Shown here: piece by piece, positions 7,749 through 16,032 of the stretch | Layout: each line of letters begins with the position of its first letter | Position numbering within the stretch: the first letter of the stretch is position 1 | Assembly (NCBI GenBank): GCA_027621295.1 | Contig: JAQCBR010000033.1 | Span: 1-35,333 of the forward strand | DNA: 35,333 nucleotides | DNA from: Planctomycetota bacterium | GTDB lineage: Bacteria > Planctomycetota > UBA1135 > UBA2386 | Direction: 5' to 3' | Position numbers and translations under genes: made by a program | Notes under the pieces: generated by a model | Seen by the model: only the letters and a program-made list of their open reading frames with translations | Databases searched by the model: none | What the model was told of the DNA's origin: nothing

Positions 7749-9851
7749 ATGACGACCCCCGCCACCCCGAACGCCCACGAGCTGCTCGCCGCGTGCTTCG
7801 GACACACCGAGTTCCGCGAGGGGCAGCAACAGGCTGTCGAGGCGGCACTCGGCGGCCGGGACGTGCTGGTGGTGATGCCGACCGGCGCCGGCAAGTCGCT
7901 GTGCTACCAGCTCCCTGCCGCAGCCTCTCCCGGCTACGCACTCGTCATCAGCCCGCTGATCGCGCTGATGAAGGACCAGGTCGACAGCCTGCGCGAACAC
8001 GGCATTGCCGCGGCGACCGTCCACTCGGGTCTCGGCCCGGAAGAGCGCCGGCTCGTCGCCCAACAGCTCGCCGCGAACGAACTGCGCATCCTGCTGGTCG
8101 CGCCCGAGCGGCTCCGCAACGCCCGCTTCGTCGACTACCTGCGGGCACACCCGCCGACGCGCCTCGTCGTCGACGAAGCGCACTGCATCAGCCAGTGGGG
8201 CCACGACTTCCGACCCGACTACCGACGCATCGGGGAAGTTCTCGAGCCGCTCGGGAATCCTCCGGTGACCGCGCTGACCGCGACCGCCACGCCGGAGGTC
8301 CGCGACGACATCCGCCACCAGCTCGCGATGCGCGAGCCTACCGAGGTGCTGACCGGCTTCGACCGCCCCAACCTGCGATTCGAGGTCGCGCCAGCCCCGG
8401 CCCGCGCCGACAAGCTGGCCGTGATCGAAGACCTGGTCCGCTCGACGGAAGGCACTCGGATCGTCTACGGCGCGAGCAGGCGCTCGGTGGAAGAGATCGG
8501 CAGCCACTTCCAGGCGTGCGGGCTGCGCGCAGGCGTCTACCACGCCGGCCTGGACGACGGCGCACGCACCTCGATCCAGGATCGGTTCATGGCCGGAGAG
8601 ATCGAGGTCCTCGCCGCGACGAACGCTTTCGGCATGGGCGTGGACAAGGCGGACGTGCGCCTCGTCGCCCACTACGACATGCCGGGCTCGCTCGAGGCCT
8701 ACTACCAGGAAGCCGGGCGCGCCGGACGTGACGGCCAGCCCGCACGATGCGTGCTGCTCCGTCACGGCGGGGACTGGGCACTGCAGCGCTTCTTCCTCGA
8801 CCAGGCGAATCCATCACCCGAGCTCGTGACGCGGCTCTGGAAGCTGATCCGCGCGTCCCGCGGGGAGTCGCTGACGATGGAAGCGATCTTCAACACGCTG
8901 TCGGACGAGCCGAACGGCGCGGTCGAGACCGCGCTGCGGATGTTCCAACGGGCCGACATCGTCGAGCGGCTCCAGGACGAAGTCTCCGTCGCCGGGGTTC
9001 TGCCCGACGAACTGCCGATCGACACCGCTGCACTCCGTGAGAAGCGCCGCCGCGACGAGGCGCGGCTCGCGCAGATGCTCGAGTACACGCGCACTTCCGC
9101 CGGGTGCCGCTTCGACAGACTTCGCGCGTACTTCCTCGGCCGGAAGGACGAGCCGTGCGGCACGTGCGACCTCTGCACGGACGGAGCCGCGCTGCTCCGC
9201 TCCGCGGACGAGAGAGAGGCGAAGGCTGTGTGGAGCGCGCTCCACGCCATCTCGGGCTCGCTCGACTTCCGCTTCGGAGCCCAGAGAGTCGTGCAGGTCC
9301 TGGCGGGCAGCGAGAACTCCGAGGTCCTGAGCCGGGGCCTCGACGAGCTGCCTGCCTACGGCGTCTTCGGCGGAGCCTCGGAGGCGTCGGTCCGCGAGCT
9401 GGTCAGCTTCCTCGAGGACCACGAGCTGCTGGCACGCCGACCGTTCCAGCTCCGCGACGGCAGCCAGGGCGGCATGCTCCTCGGCGTCAGCCAGCTCGGA
9501 CGGCGCGCGCTGGAGCTCGGAGCGCTCCCCGATCTGCCGCCGATCCCGGTGCCGGGTGGTCGGACGCAGGCTCGCGCACAGAAGCAGCGTGGCGCGGCGC
9601 GGGTCTCGGCCGAACTGCCGCCCGACGCTGCGCGACGCGCCGAGCGGCTGCGTTCGCTTCGCTCCAAGCTCGCCCAGGGCAAGCCCAGCTACACCGTGTT
9701 CTCGAACGAGACCCTCGAGCTCCTCGCCCTCGACCCGCCGCGCACGCGCGAGCAGTTCCTCGCGATCAAGGGCCTCGGTCCCGGCAAGTGGGACCGCTTC
9801 GGCGAGGACATCCTCGCTGCGCTGATCGCCGACGCCCAGTCGGCCTCCTGA
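7749..9851 (+). CDS. recQ: ATP-dependent DNA helicase RecQ
   Basis: 700-residue 3'-5' superfamily 2 DNA helicase for recombination and replication-fork repair. Walker A is MPTGAGKS (43-50), the DEAH box lies at 142-145 within [20 protein letters not shown], motif III appears as TATATP, and motif VI as [12 protein letters not shown] RecQ-type zinc-binding region follows ([10 protein letters not shown], then CGTCDLC), then a winged-helix section and a C-terminal HRDC domain (about 618-695, with SNETLELLA and [17 protein letters not shown]). ATG 7749 is chosen because it places the helicase core at the usual distance from the N-terminus; a TTG at 7668 in the same frame would translate through the hairpin and is unlikely. 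Length is normal for three-domain bacterial RecQ. It is followed 47 nt later by an unrelated exported hydrolase. Confidence 0.96.
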   Translation: MTTPATPNAHELLAACFGHTEFREGQQQAVEAALGGRDVLVVMPTGAGKSLCYQLPAAASPGYALVISPLIALMKDQVDSLREHGIAAATVHSGLGPEERRLVAQQLAANELRILLVAPERLRNARFVDYLRAHPPTRLVVDEAHCISQWGHDFRPDYRRIGEVLEPLGNPPVTALTATATPEVRDDIRHQLAMREPTEVLTGFDRPNLRFEVAPAPARADKLAVIEDLVRSTEGTRIVYGASRRSVEEIGSHFQACGLRAGVYHAGLDDGARTSIQDRFMAGEIEVLAATNAFGMGVDKADVRLVAHYDMPGSLEAYYQEAGRAGRDGQPARCVLLRHGGDWALQRFFLDQANPSPELVTRLWKLIRASRGESLTMEAIFNTLSDEPNGAVETALRMFQRADIVERLQDEVSVAGVLPDELPIDTAALREKRRRDEARLAQMLEYTRTSAGCRFDRLRAYFLGRKDEPCGTCDLCTDGAALLRSADEREAKAVWSALHAISGSLDFRFGAQRVVQVLAGSENSEVLSRGLDELPAYGVFGGASEASVRELVSFLEDHELLARRPFQLRDGSQGGMLLGVSQLGRRALELGALPDLPPIPVPGGRTQARAQKQRGAARVSAELPPDAARRAERLRSLRSKLAQGKPSYTVFSNETLELLALDPPRTREQFLAIKGLGPGKWDRFGEDILAALIADAQSAS

Positions 9852-9898
9852 GGGAGGGCCGCAGGCGCGGATCGCGCCCCATCGGATAGCCTGCGCCG

Positions 9899-11188
9899 AT
9901 GCGCGCCGCCGCCTTCGCCCTGCTCCTCGCCGTCCCGCTCGCAGCCCAGGCCCCGGCCGACACCGACCGCTGGATGGACGAGCGGATCGGCTCGCTCACC
10001 GAGCTCTACCAGCACCTGCACCGGAACCCCGAGCTCTCGTTCCGGGAGGTGAAGACCGCGGCGCGCATCGCCGATGAACTCGCCGCTGCCGGCCTCACGG
10101 TGACGCGCAACGTCGGCGGCCTCGGCGTCGTCGGCGTGCTGGAGAACGGCGACGGCCCGACAGTTCTGCTGCGCGCCGACCTCGACGGACTGCCGGTCGG
10201 CGAACAGACCGGGCTCCCCTACCAGTCGTCGATCCGCACCGAGTCCGACGACGGGCGGGTCGCGGGCATCATGCACGCGTGCGGTCACGACGTGCACATG
10301 ACGCACCTCGTCGCCGTCGCGCAGTGGCTCGCCGACCACCGCGACGCGTGGCGCGGGACCGTCGTCTGCATCGGTCAGCCCGCCGAGGAGCGCAGCGGCG
10401 GAGCCAAGCAGATGCTCGACGATGGGCTGTTCACGCGCTTCCCGAAGCCGGACTTCGCGCTGGCCCTCCACGTCAGCGGAAACCTCGAGGCCGGAACCGT
10501 CGGCTACCGAGCTGGTCCCTCGATGGCGAACGTCGAGTCCGTCGACATCACGATCCGCGGGCGCGGCGGGCACGGCGCGGCACCACACACGGCGATCGAC
10601 CCGGTCGTCATCGCCGCCCGCCTGATCCTCGACCTGCAGACGATCCCGTCGCGGGAGCTGAACCCGATCGACCCGGCCGTGATCACCGTTGGCTCGATCC
10701 ACGGCGGGTCCAAGCACAACATCATCGACGGCGAGTGCCGCCTACAGCTGACGATCCGCAGCTACTCCCAGCAGGTGCACGAGACGATCCGCGCCGGCAT
10801 CCGCCGCAAGGCCGAGGCCGCCGCCGCGTCCGCCGGAGCAGGAGCCCCGACGATCGAGTTCACCGAGTTCACGCCAGCGCTGGTCAACGACACGGCGCTC
10901 GCCGACCGGTGCGCGGACGCCTTCCGCACGGCGCTCGGCGCGGAACGCGTCGTCGAGGTCCCGGCAGAGATGATCGCCGAGGACTTCGGACGCTTCGGCG
11001 AGGCGGGTGTGCCGATCCTCATGTATCGCCTCGGAACCGTCTCCGCCGAACGGCTCGCCGCCGCAGCCGCGGCGGGGCTGCCTCCGCCAGGGCTCCACTC
11101 GGCCCATTACTACCCGGACTTCGAGCCGTCGATCCGGACCGCCGTCGTCGCGACCACCGCGGCGCTGGCGCGCCTCATGCCGCGCTGA
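9899..11188 (+). CDS. Exported M20D-family amidohydrolase
   Basis: 429-residue metal-dependent amidohydrolase of the hippuricase/IAA-amino-acid hydrolase group (peptidase M20D), which removes N-acyl groups from amino acids or similar amides. Residues 1-18 form a signal peptide (hydrophobic AAAFALLLAVPL ending AAQA), so the enzyme is probably periplasmic, unlike most cytoplasmic relatives. Metal-binding signatures are ADLDGLP (93-99), HACGHD (126-131, with the family's Cys ligand C128) and QPAEE (160-164). The dimerisation region includes GRGGHGAAPH, and the C-terminal GLHSAHYYPDF supplies the last His. The stop lies 7 nt before the start of the DNA methyltransferase, which could make them cotranscribed although they share no obvious function. 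The substrate is unknown. Confidence 0.92.
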   Translation: MRAAAFALLLAVPLAAQAPADTDRWMDERIGSLTELYQHLHRNPELSFREVKTAARIADELAAAGLTVTRNVGGLGVVGVLENGDGPTVLLRADLDGLPVGEQTGLPYQSSIRTESDDGRVAGIMHACGHDVHMTHLVAVAQWLADHRDAWRGTVVCIGQPAEERSGGAKQMLDDGLFTRFPKPDFALALHVSGNLEAGTVGYRAGPSMANVESVDITIRGRGGHGAAPHTAIDPVVIAARLILDLQTIPSRELNPIDPAVITVGSIHGGSKHNIIDGECRLQLTIRSYSQQVHETIRAGIRRKAEAAAASAGAGAPTIEFTEFTPALVNDTALADRCADAFRTALGAERVVEVPAEMIAEDFGRFGEAGVPILMYRLGTVSAERLAAAAAAGLPPPGLHSAHYYPDFEPSIRTAVVATTAALARLMPR

Positions 11189-11195
11189 GGCCGGC

Positions 11196-13442
11196 GTGGC
11201 GAGACTCCTGGACCCCGTCCGCGCGTGGGCCGCGATCGACGCGTGCCCGACCGCGGTGCTCGCGGCAGCGAGCCGGGAGCTGGCTCGGGCGCGAGGCCTC
11301 CCCGTGGAGCGGGTCGGCCGCTTCGCATCGGCGCCGGAGACCGAGCGAACCAGCGGTCTGCCCCCGCTCCGCGACCCGCTGGACCTGGGCCGCCTCCACG
11401 AGGCGCAGATGGTCGACGCACGGGGTCGCAAGTCTGCGGGCGCCTTCTACACGCCGGAGGATCTGGCCGGGGAGCTGGCACGAGTCACGCTGTTCCCACT
11501 CCTCGAACGCACGCGCGGCGAGGCACTGCCTCGCATCGCTGACCCGTCCTGCGGCGCCGGCAGTTTCCTGGTGCAGGCCGTCCGCTTGCTTCGGTCCGCG
11601 ATGCCTGCGGCCGATGCGGCGCAGATCGTCGCCTGCGTGCACGGAGCCGACCTCGACCCCGTCGCCGTCGCCCTGTGTGCGGACTCGGTCTGGATCGAAC
11701 TCGGCAACCCGGACCTCGATCCGGACCGCGTGCTCGCGCAGCTGCGCTGTGGGGACGCGCTGGTCGACACCGCGCTGCCGGGGGCTCCCGACGGGTGGCG
11801 GCCGGTCGACTGGGCCGAGATCGCGCCCGATGGATTCGACGCAATCCTGGGCAACCCCCCCTGGGACCGAGACGAGCCCGATCCCAGGGCGTTCTTCAGC
11901 TCGTTCGATCCCGGTTATCCGAAGCTCGTCGGCGCCGAGGCGGCACGAGCTCGGACGCGCATCCTCGATGCGCATCCGGGAGCTGCCGCCCAGTGGGGCG
12001 AGACGCTTCGGTTCCTCGACGCGCGCCAGGCGGCGCTGCGCGAGCGCTTCCCCGGCAGCGCGTCCGCGACCAAGACCAACGCATACCAGCGCTTCCTCGC
12101 GCTCGGGCTCGAACGGCTCGCGGAGCGTGGGCGGATCGGCTTCCTGGTCCCGGCCGGCTTCTACGCCGATCGAGGGTCCGCGGGCCTGCGCGACGAGTTG
12201 TTCGGCGAGCACCACGTCGAGCGGCTCGTGGGCTTCGACAACCGAGGCCGACTGTTCCCGGGCGTCGACCGGAGGTTCAAGTTCGCGGCGCTGGTCGCCG
12301 ACCGCGGCCGGAGGGATGCCCCCACGCAGTTCGGCTTCCTACGGACTCGGGCTGCAGACATGGCGACAGGCACGCTCCTCGATACCGATCGCGTCCGGCG
12401 CCTGAGTCCGTCCAGCGGCGCCGTGCTCGAGATCGACGATCCGCGGGACCTGGACCTCCTCACCCGACTGACCGAGCGCGCCAGGCTCGGCGGTACAGAC
12501 TGGGCGATCCGCTTCCGACGCGAGATCGACCTGACCCTCGACCGAAGCCTGTTCGTGCCCGCGGAGGCCCGGCGCGCGGACGACCTCCCGGTCTGGGAGG
12601 GTCGGATGATCGACGCTTTCTGCGCGACCGCGAAGCGCTGGGTCTCCGGCACCGGCCGCCGGGCCCGGTGGACTACGCCCAGCGATCTGCGTGCCATGCC
12701 TGGACCCCAGTTCCATGTGCGGGCCGACGCTCTCGACGCGATCGATCCGGATCACGCGGCGCCGAAGATCGGCTTCATGGCGGTCGGCTCGGCGACGAAC
12801 GCGCGCACGATGGCCGCGACGCTGCTCTGGCGCGCTCCGTGCGGCAACTCGGTCCCCACGCTGCGCTGCCGGTCGAAGGACGACGGCACTCCAGGGGAGT
12901 CCGCGCTCTGCGCGATCCTGAACTCCTCGGTCTTCGACTGGGCGCTGCGGCTCCGGATGGCCGGCAACAACCTCAACCGCTTCGTGCTGATCGACGTCGC
13001 GGTTCCCCCGCCCGGGAGCGTGTTCGGGATCGAGGGACTCGACGCGGCGGTCGAAGCCCTCGCGCTGACGTCCGCGTGGTTCGACCCGCTCCGGGCACGC
13101 TCCGCGCAAGGCAGTCCGATCCCGTCCCCTCTCCTCGACGGCGATGCACGTCGACGCGTCCGCGCGGCGCTCGACGCGGTCATCGCCCAGGCCTACGGCC
13201 TCGGCATCGACGAATACGCGCACGTGCTCGCCGGAACCGACCTGCCGAGCGCGCGCCTGACCCCTGCAGCGGTCGCCAGGCATCCGCTCCCCGCCAAGGG
13301 TTTCTGGCGCATCGATCGCGAACTCCCGCCGACCGAACGACTGCCCGCACTGGCGCTCGCGGCGTTCCGACGTCTCGATGCGGGAGTGCCCCCGGCGGAG
13401 CTGTTGGCTGCCACTTCGCAGCGGACGACCGTTCGCGGATGA
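11196..13442 (+). CDS. Eco57I-like adenine-N6 DNA methyltransferase (no endonuclease seen)
   Basis: 748-residue SAM-dependent DNA methyltransferase of the gamma class (Eco57I/type IIG-like). Motif X is GAFYTP (82-87), motif I DPSCGAGSF (116-124), motif II around GADLDP (150-155) and catalytic motif IV NPPW (220-223), the signature for N6-adenine. The C-terminal half (about 430-680) probably includes the target-recognition domain; NSSVFDWALRLRMAGNNLNRF resembles the conserved end of such proteins. I see no PD-(D/E)XK nuclease motif in the 80-residue N-terminus, and the length is less than that of bifunctional type IIG enzymes. GTG 11196 is preceded by GAGG; the frame opens upstream, but only inside the M20 gene. 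No restriction endonuclease, helicase or BREX/DISARM gene is nearby. The stop overlaps the start of the UGA-containing gene (ATGA). Confidence 0.87.
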   Translation: MARLLDPVRAWAAIDACPTAVLAAASRELARARGLPVERVGRFASAPETERTSGLPPLRDPLDLGRLHEAQMVDARGRKSAGAFYTPEDLAGELARVTLFPLLERTRGEALPRIADPSCGAGSFLVQAVRLLRSAMPAADAAQIVACVHGADLDPVAVALCADSVWIELGNPDLDPDRVLAQLRCGDALVDTALPGAPDGWRPVDWAEIAPDGFDAILGNPPWDRDEPDPRAFFSSFDPGYPKLVGAEAARARTRILDAHPGAAAQWGETLRFLDARQAALRERFPGSASATKTNAYQRFLALGLERLAERGRIGFLVPAGFYADRGSAGLRDELFGEHHVERLVGFDNRGRLFPGVDRRFKFAALVADRGRRDAPTQFGFLRTRAADMATGTLLDTDRVRRLSPSSGAVLEIDDPRDLDLLTRLTERARLGGTDWAIRFRREIDLTLDRSLFVPAEARRADDLPVWEGRMIDAFCATAKRWVSGTGRRARWTTPSDLRAMPGPQFHVRADALDAIDPDHAAPKIGFMAVGSATNARTMAATLLWRAPCGNSVPTLRCRSKDDGTPGESALCAILNSSVFDWALRLRMAGNNLNRFVLIDVAVPPPGSVFGIEGLDAAVEALALTSAWFDPLRARSAQGSPIPSPLLDGDARRRVRAALDAVIAQAYGLGIDEYAHVLAGTDLPSARLTPAAVARHPLPAKGFWRIDRELPPTERLPALALAAFRRLDAGVPPAELLAATSQRTTVRG

Positions 13443-13810
13443 TGCCTCCGATGGATGACCAGGTGACCAGCGGCGATCCGATCGTCATCGCCGAGGGCGG
13501 TGTCCGCGCGATGCAGGAGCTCTGCGATGCGCTCCGCGCCAGGGGCGTCGAAGCAGCGCTGACCCGGCCGCCGGGCGGCTGCGTGACCGGCTGAGGCACG
13601 AAGGCGAGGCTCGCGGTCGCGCGCCACCAGCTGCCCGAGGCCCTCGCAGGCTTGAAGCAACACCAGGAGCTCGGCCTGACGGCCACCGAGCTTGCGGCCG
13701 CACATGCCGTCGTCGACTTCGATGCGGCGGAGACCGACTGCCCGGCTTGCGGCACGCGCTTCGCGACCACGGCGACGCGCTGTCCGGACTGCGGCCTGAA
13801 CTTCGGCTGA
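13439..13810 (+). CDS. Candidate selenoprotein: small alpha/beta domain plus zinc ribbon, in-frame UGA
   Basis: Read through the TGA at 13592-13594, this gene gives 123 residues with Sec at 52. Before the TGA it shows a beta-alpha-beta pattern (DPIVIAE, a helix AMQELCDALRARG, EAALTRPP) and then GGCVTG-U-GTKARLAVA, making a Cys-x-x-x-Sec motif. After it come a beta-alpha unit (ARLAVARHQLPEALAGL), a helix, and a zinc ribbon with CPAC and CPDC pairs ending GLNFG. The topology is loosely like DUF2007; I do not recognise the family. The 71 codons after the TGA have about 89 percent G or C at third positions, and their first 19 codons contain no ATG or GTG, so one gene is more likely than two. ATG 13439 overlaps the methyltransferase stop (ATGA); ATG 13442 or 13451 are alternatives. 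A SECIS-like hairpin follows the TGA. The alternatives are a nonsense mutation, a base error (TGC or TGT would give Cys), or a pseudogene. Confidence 0.7.
13595..13635 (+). promoter_or_regulatory. Candidate bacterial SECIS element
   Basis: Directly after the in-frame UGA, GGCA (13595-13598) can pair with TGCC (13632-13635). Inside, GGC (13608-13610) pairs with GCC (13623-13625), a U-C mismatch follows (13611/13622), then CGC (13612-13614) pairs with GCG (13619-13621) around the apical loop GGUC (13615-13618). The loop starts 20 nt after the UGA. Known bacterial SECIS elements place a G-initiated apical loop about 16-37 nt after UGA; E. coli fdhF has a GGUC-containing loop at about the same distance. 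In this GC-rich DNA short stems are common, so the loop sequence and spacing carry most of the weight. Confidence 0.55.
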
Positions 13811-13855
13811 CGCGGGTGGCCGGCACCGCCGGGCGCGGGGACACTGCCCGACGTG

Positions 13856-15286
13856 ATGAACGCAGGACCCCGACTCCCGATCCGCCGCTCGCTCATCGGA
13901 GCCTGCGCGGCTCTCGCGCTCACCGCCGCGCTCGAGGCTGCCGCCCCCCAGGACGCCGGCGCAGCGAGCAAGCCGCCGAACATCGTCGTGATCCTGGCGG
14001 ACGATCTCGGCTACGCAGATCTCGGCTGCTACGCGTCACCGAAGGTGCCGACGCCTCGACTCGACCAGATGGCCGCCGAGGGCATGCGCTTCACGCAGTT
14101 CTACGCGGGGTCGACCGTGTGCGCGCCGTCGCGGTGCGTGCTGATGACCGGCCGGCACACGGGTCGCGCGCGCGTCCGTGGGAACCTCCGCATCCCGCTC
14201 GAGCCCGGTGACGTCACCGTCGCGGAGGTCCTCCACGACGCGGGCTACGCGACGGCCCTCGTCGGCAAGTGGGGCCTCGGCAACGAGGACACGACCGGGG
14301 TCCCGAACCACCAGGGCTTCGACGAGTTCTTCGGCTACCTCGACCAGGCACACGCGCACAACGACTTCCCGACCTATCTGATCCGCCAGGAAGAGCGGGT
14401 GTCGCTCCCGAACGTCGTGCCGGACGAAGGCAAGTTCGGAACCGGCCTCGCGACCGAACAGAAGGTCTGGTGCGAGGACCTGTTCCTCGAAGAGGCGCTC
14501 GGATTCGTCGAGCGGAACCGGGAGCGGCCGTTCTTCCTCTACTTCGCACCGACGATCCCCCACGCGAACAACGAGGCCGGCAAACGCGGTATGGACCTGC
14601 CGGACGTCGGAGAGTTCGCGAAGAGGACCGACTGGCCCGCCGCGGAACGTGGTTTCGCCGCGCGCATCCACCGTCTCGATGCCGACGTCGGCCGGCTGGT
14701 CGACCGCATCGACGAACTGGGGCTCGGCGAGCGAACGCTGATCCTGTTCACGTCCGACAACGGACCGCATCGCGAGGGAGGTCACGACCCCGAGTTCCAG
14801 GACAGCAACGGCCCATTGCGCGGCATCAAGCGCTCGCTGCACGACGGCGGCATCCGCGTGCCGACGATCGCGCGGTGGCAAGGTCACGTCGCCGCGGGCT
14901 CGGTGAGCCACCACGTCGCAGGCTTCCAGGACCTGCTCGCGACCTGCGTCGAGCTCGCCCGCATCGAGGATCTGGAGCTCGAGCACGACGGGATCTCGTT
15001 CGCACCGGAGCTCGCGGGAGAGTCAGACCGCCAGGCGAGCCACGAATGGCTCTACTGGGAGTTCTACGAGGGCGCGTCCGCGCAGGCGCTGCGGCTCGGA
15101 TCGTTCAAGGCGATCCGCTCGCCGATGTTCGACGGCCCGATCCAGCTGTTCGACCTCGACGCCGACATCGGCGAGGAGACCGACGTGGCGGCGGATCACC
15201 CGGACCTGATCGCCGAGGCGGTGCGCCTGTTCGATGAGGCGCACCGGCCCGACCCGCAGTGGAAGGTCCGGAAGAGGAATCGCTGA
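13856..15286 (+). CDS. Exported type I sulfatase (formylglycine-dependent)
   Basis: 476-residue arylsulfatase-family hydrolase that cleaves sulfate esters, exported by an N-terminal signal with twin arginines (IRRSLIGACAALALTAAL), compatible with Tat or Sec. Metal-ligand Asp49-Asp50 lie in ILADDLGYADLG, the formylglycine-generating motif is C89-A-P-S-R (89-93) followed by CVLMTGRHTG, K138 lies in GKWGLG, and the second metal site is in FTSDNGPHREG. Cys at the CxPSR position implies maturation by the formylglycine-generating enzyme. GTG 13853 is an equally placed alternative start. It is 45 nt downstream of the UGA-containing gene and convergent with msrB. The natural substrate (polysaccharide sulfate or small aryl sulfate) is unknown; planctomycetes and marine Bacteroidetes often use such enzymes on algal sulfated polysaccharides. 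Confidence 0.94.
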   Translation: MNAGPRLPIRRSLIGACAALALTAALEAAAPQDAGAASKPPNIVVILADDLGYADLGCYASPKVPTPRLDQMAAEGMRFTQFYAGSTVCAPSRCVLMTGRHTGRARVRGNLRIPLEPGDVTVAEVLHDAGYATALVGKWGLGNEDTTGVPNHQGFDEFFGYLDQAHAHNDFPTYLIRQEERVSLPNVVPDEGKFGTGLATEQKVWCEDLFLEEALGFVERNRERPFFLYFAPTIPHANNEAGKRGMDLPDVGEFAKRTDWPAAERGFAARIHRLDADVGRLVDRIDELGLGERTLILFTSDNGPHREGGHDPEFQDSNGPLRGIKRSLHDGGIRVPTIARWQGHVAAGSVSHHVAGFQDLLATCVELARIEDLELEHDGISFAPELAGESDRQASHEWLYWEFYEGASAQALRLGSFKAIRSPMFDGPIQLFDLDADIGEETDVAADHPDLIAEAVRLFDEAHRPDPQWKVRKRNR

Positions 15287-15290
15287 CCGC

Positions 15291-15305
15291 ACCGGCAGAG
15301 CCGGT
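15291..15305. terminator. Small hairpin between convergent sulfatase and msrB
   Basis: ACCGGC-AGA-GCCGGT is a perfect 6-bp stem with a 3-nt loop, 5 nt after the sulfatase stop. It sits inside a wider inverted repeat CTGACCG (15283-15289) and CGGTCAG (15335-15341) that includes both stop codons. It may terminate transcription in both directions; there is no T-run. Confidence 0.45.
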
Positions 15306-15337
15306 CCCGGACCCCCGCGGCCCGGCGCTGCTCACGG

Positions 15338-15913
15338 TCAGTTCTTGGCGCCTTCGTCCGGCACGAAGCGCAGCGCCACGGAGTTCATGCAGTAGCGCTG
15401 GCCGGTGAACTCCTGCGGCCCGTCGTCGAACACGTGGCCGAGGTGCGCATCGCAGCGCGAGCAGCGGACCTCGGTCCGGATCATCCCGTGGCTGACGTCC
15501 TCGATGTAGCGGACCCGATCGCCGGCCGCCGTCTTGTAGAAGCTCGGCCAGCCGCAGTGGGAGTCGTACTTGGTGTCGGACCGGAACAGCTCCAGGTCAC
15601 AGCACACGCAGCGGTAGCTGCCCTTGGCCTTGTTGTGGAGGTACTCGCCCGTGCCCGGACGCTCGGTTCCGGCCTGCCGGGTGATGTAGTACTGCTCGGG
15701 CGTGAGCTGTGCGCGCCACTCCGCGTCGGACTTCACGATGCGTTCCATCGCGGGATCGGGGGTCGATTCGTCCTGCATCACTTCCTCTGCGGGGTCTCCG
15801 TCCTGGGTGGCGGCCGGCTCGCTCGCAGCGATCGGCGCCGGAGACTCGCCAGGCTCCGGGGTGCAGCACGCGACGAGAAGGGACGCGAGGATCCAGACGG
15901 AGAATCGCTTCAT
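15338..15913 (-). CDS. msrB: Peptide-methionine (R)-S-oxide reductase, lipoprotein form
   Basis: 191-residue methionine sulfoxide reductase B that reduces methionine-R-sulfoxide in proteins. It has a lipoprotein signal (MKRFSVWILASLLVAC, lipidated C16), so it acts in the periplasm or at an outer leaflet, after an Ala/Glu/Pro-rich spacer of about 40 residues. The MsrB domain (about 62-187) contains the two zinc CxxC pairs C102/C105 and C151/C154, the core SHCGWPSF (118-125), HLGHVFDDGP (157-166) and catalytic C175 in RYCMNS. The catalytic residue is a normal Cys, not Sec. ATG 15911-15913 is preferred to longer frames because it starts the signal peptide. It is divergent from the endonuclease/phosphatase-fold lipoprotein across 119 nt. 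It needs an electron donor (thioredoxin-like) not found in the window. Confidence 0.95.
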   Translation of the reverse strand: MKRFSVWILASLLVACCTPEPGESPAPIAASEPAATQDGDPAEEVMQDESTPDPAMERIVKSDAEWRAQLTPEQYYITRQAGTERPGTGEYLHNKAKGSYRCVCCDLELFRSDTKYDSHCGWPSFYKTAAGDRVRYIEDVSHGMIRTEVRCSRCDAHLGHVFDDGPQEFTGQRYCMNSVALRFVPDEGAKN

Positions 15914-16032
15914 GGGGATCGGTCCGGTCGGTCGGGGTGTGGCCGGCGCAAGGGATAGGACATGATGCCGCCCGGCGCCAGCGCGCCCCTGCCGTGGGGC
16001 GGGGACCGACGAATCCCGGGACGGAATCCTCC

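Noticed and set aside
11007-11195. Longer N-terminus for the DNA methyltransferase
   Set aside because: The extra 63 codons lie inside the M20 hydrolase gene and encode Ser/Arg/Pro-rich sequence; GTG 11196 with a GAGG upstream fits better.
13592-13594. Treating the TGA as a plain stop and the rest as a second gene
   Set aside because: No ATG or GTG occurs in frame in the 19 codons after it (the first candidate is a TTG well downstream), and splitting would cut an alpha/beta domain before its last strand and helix. It cannot be fully excluded.
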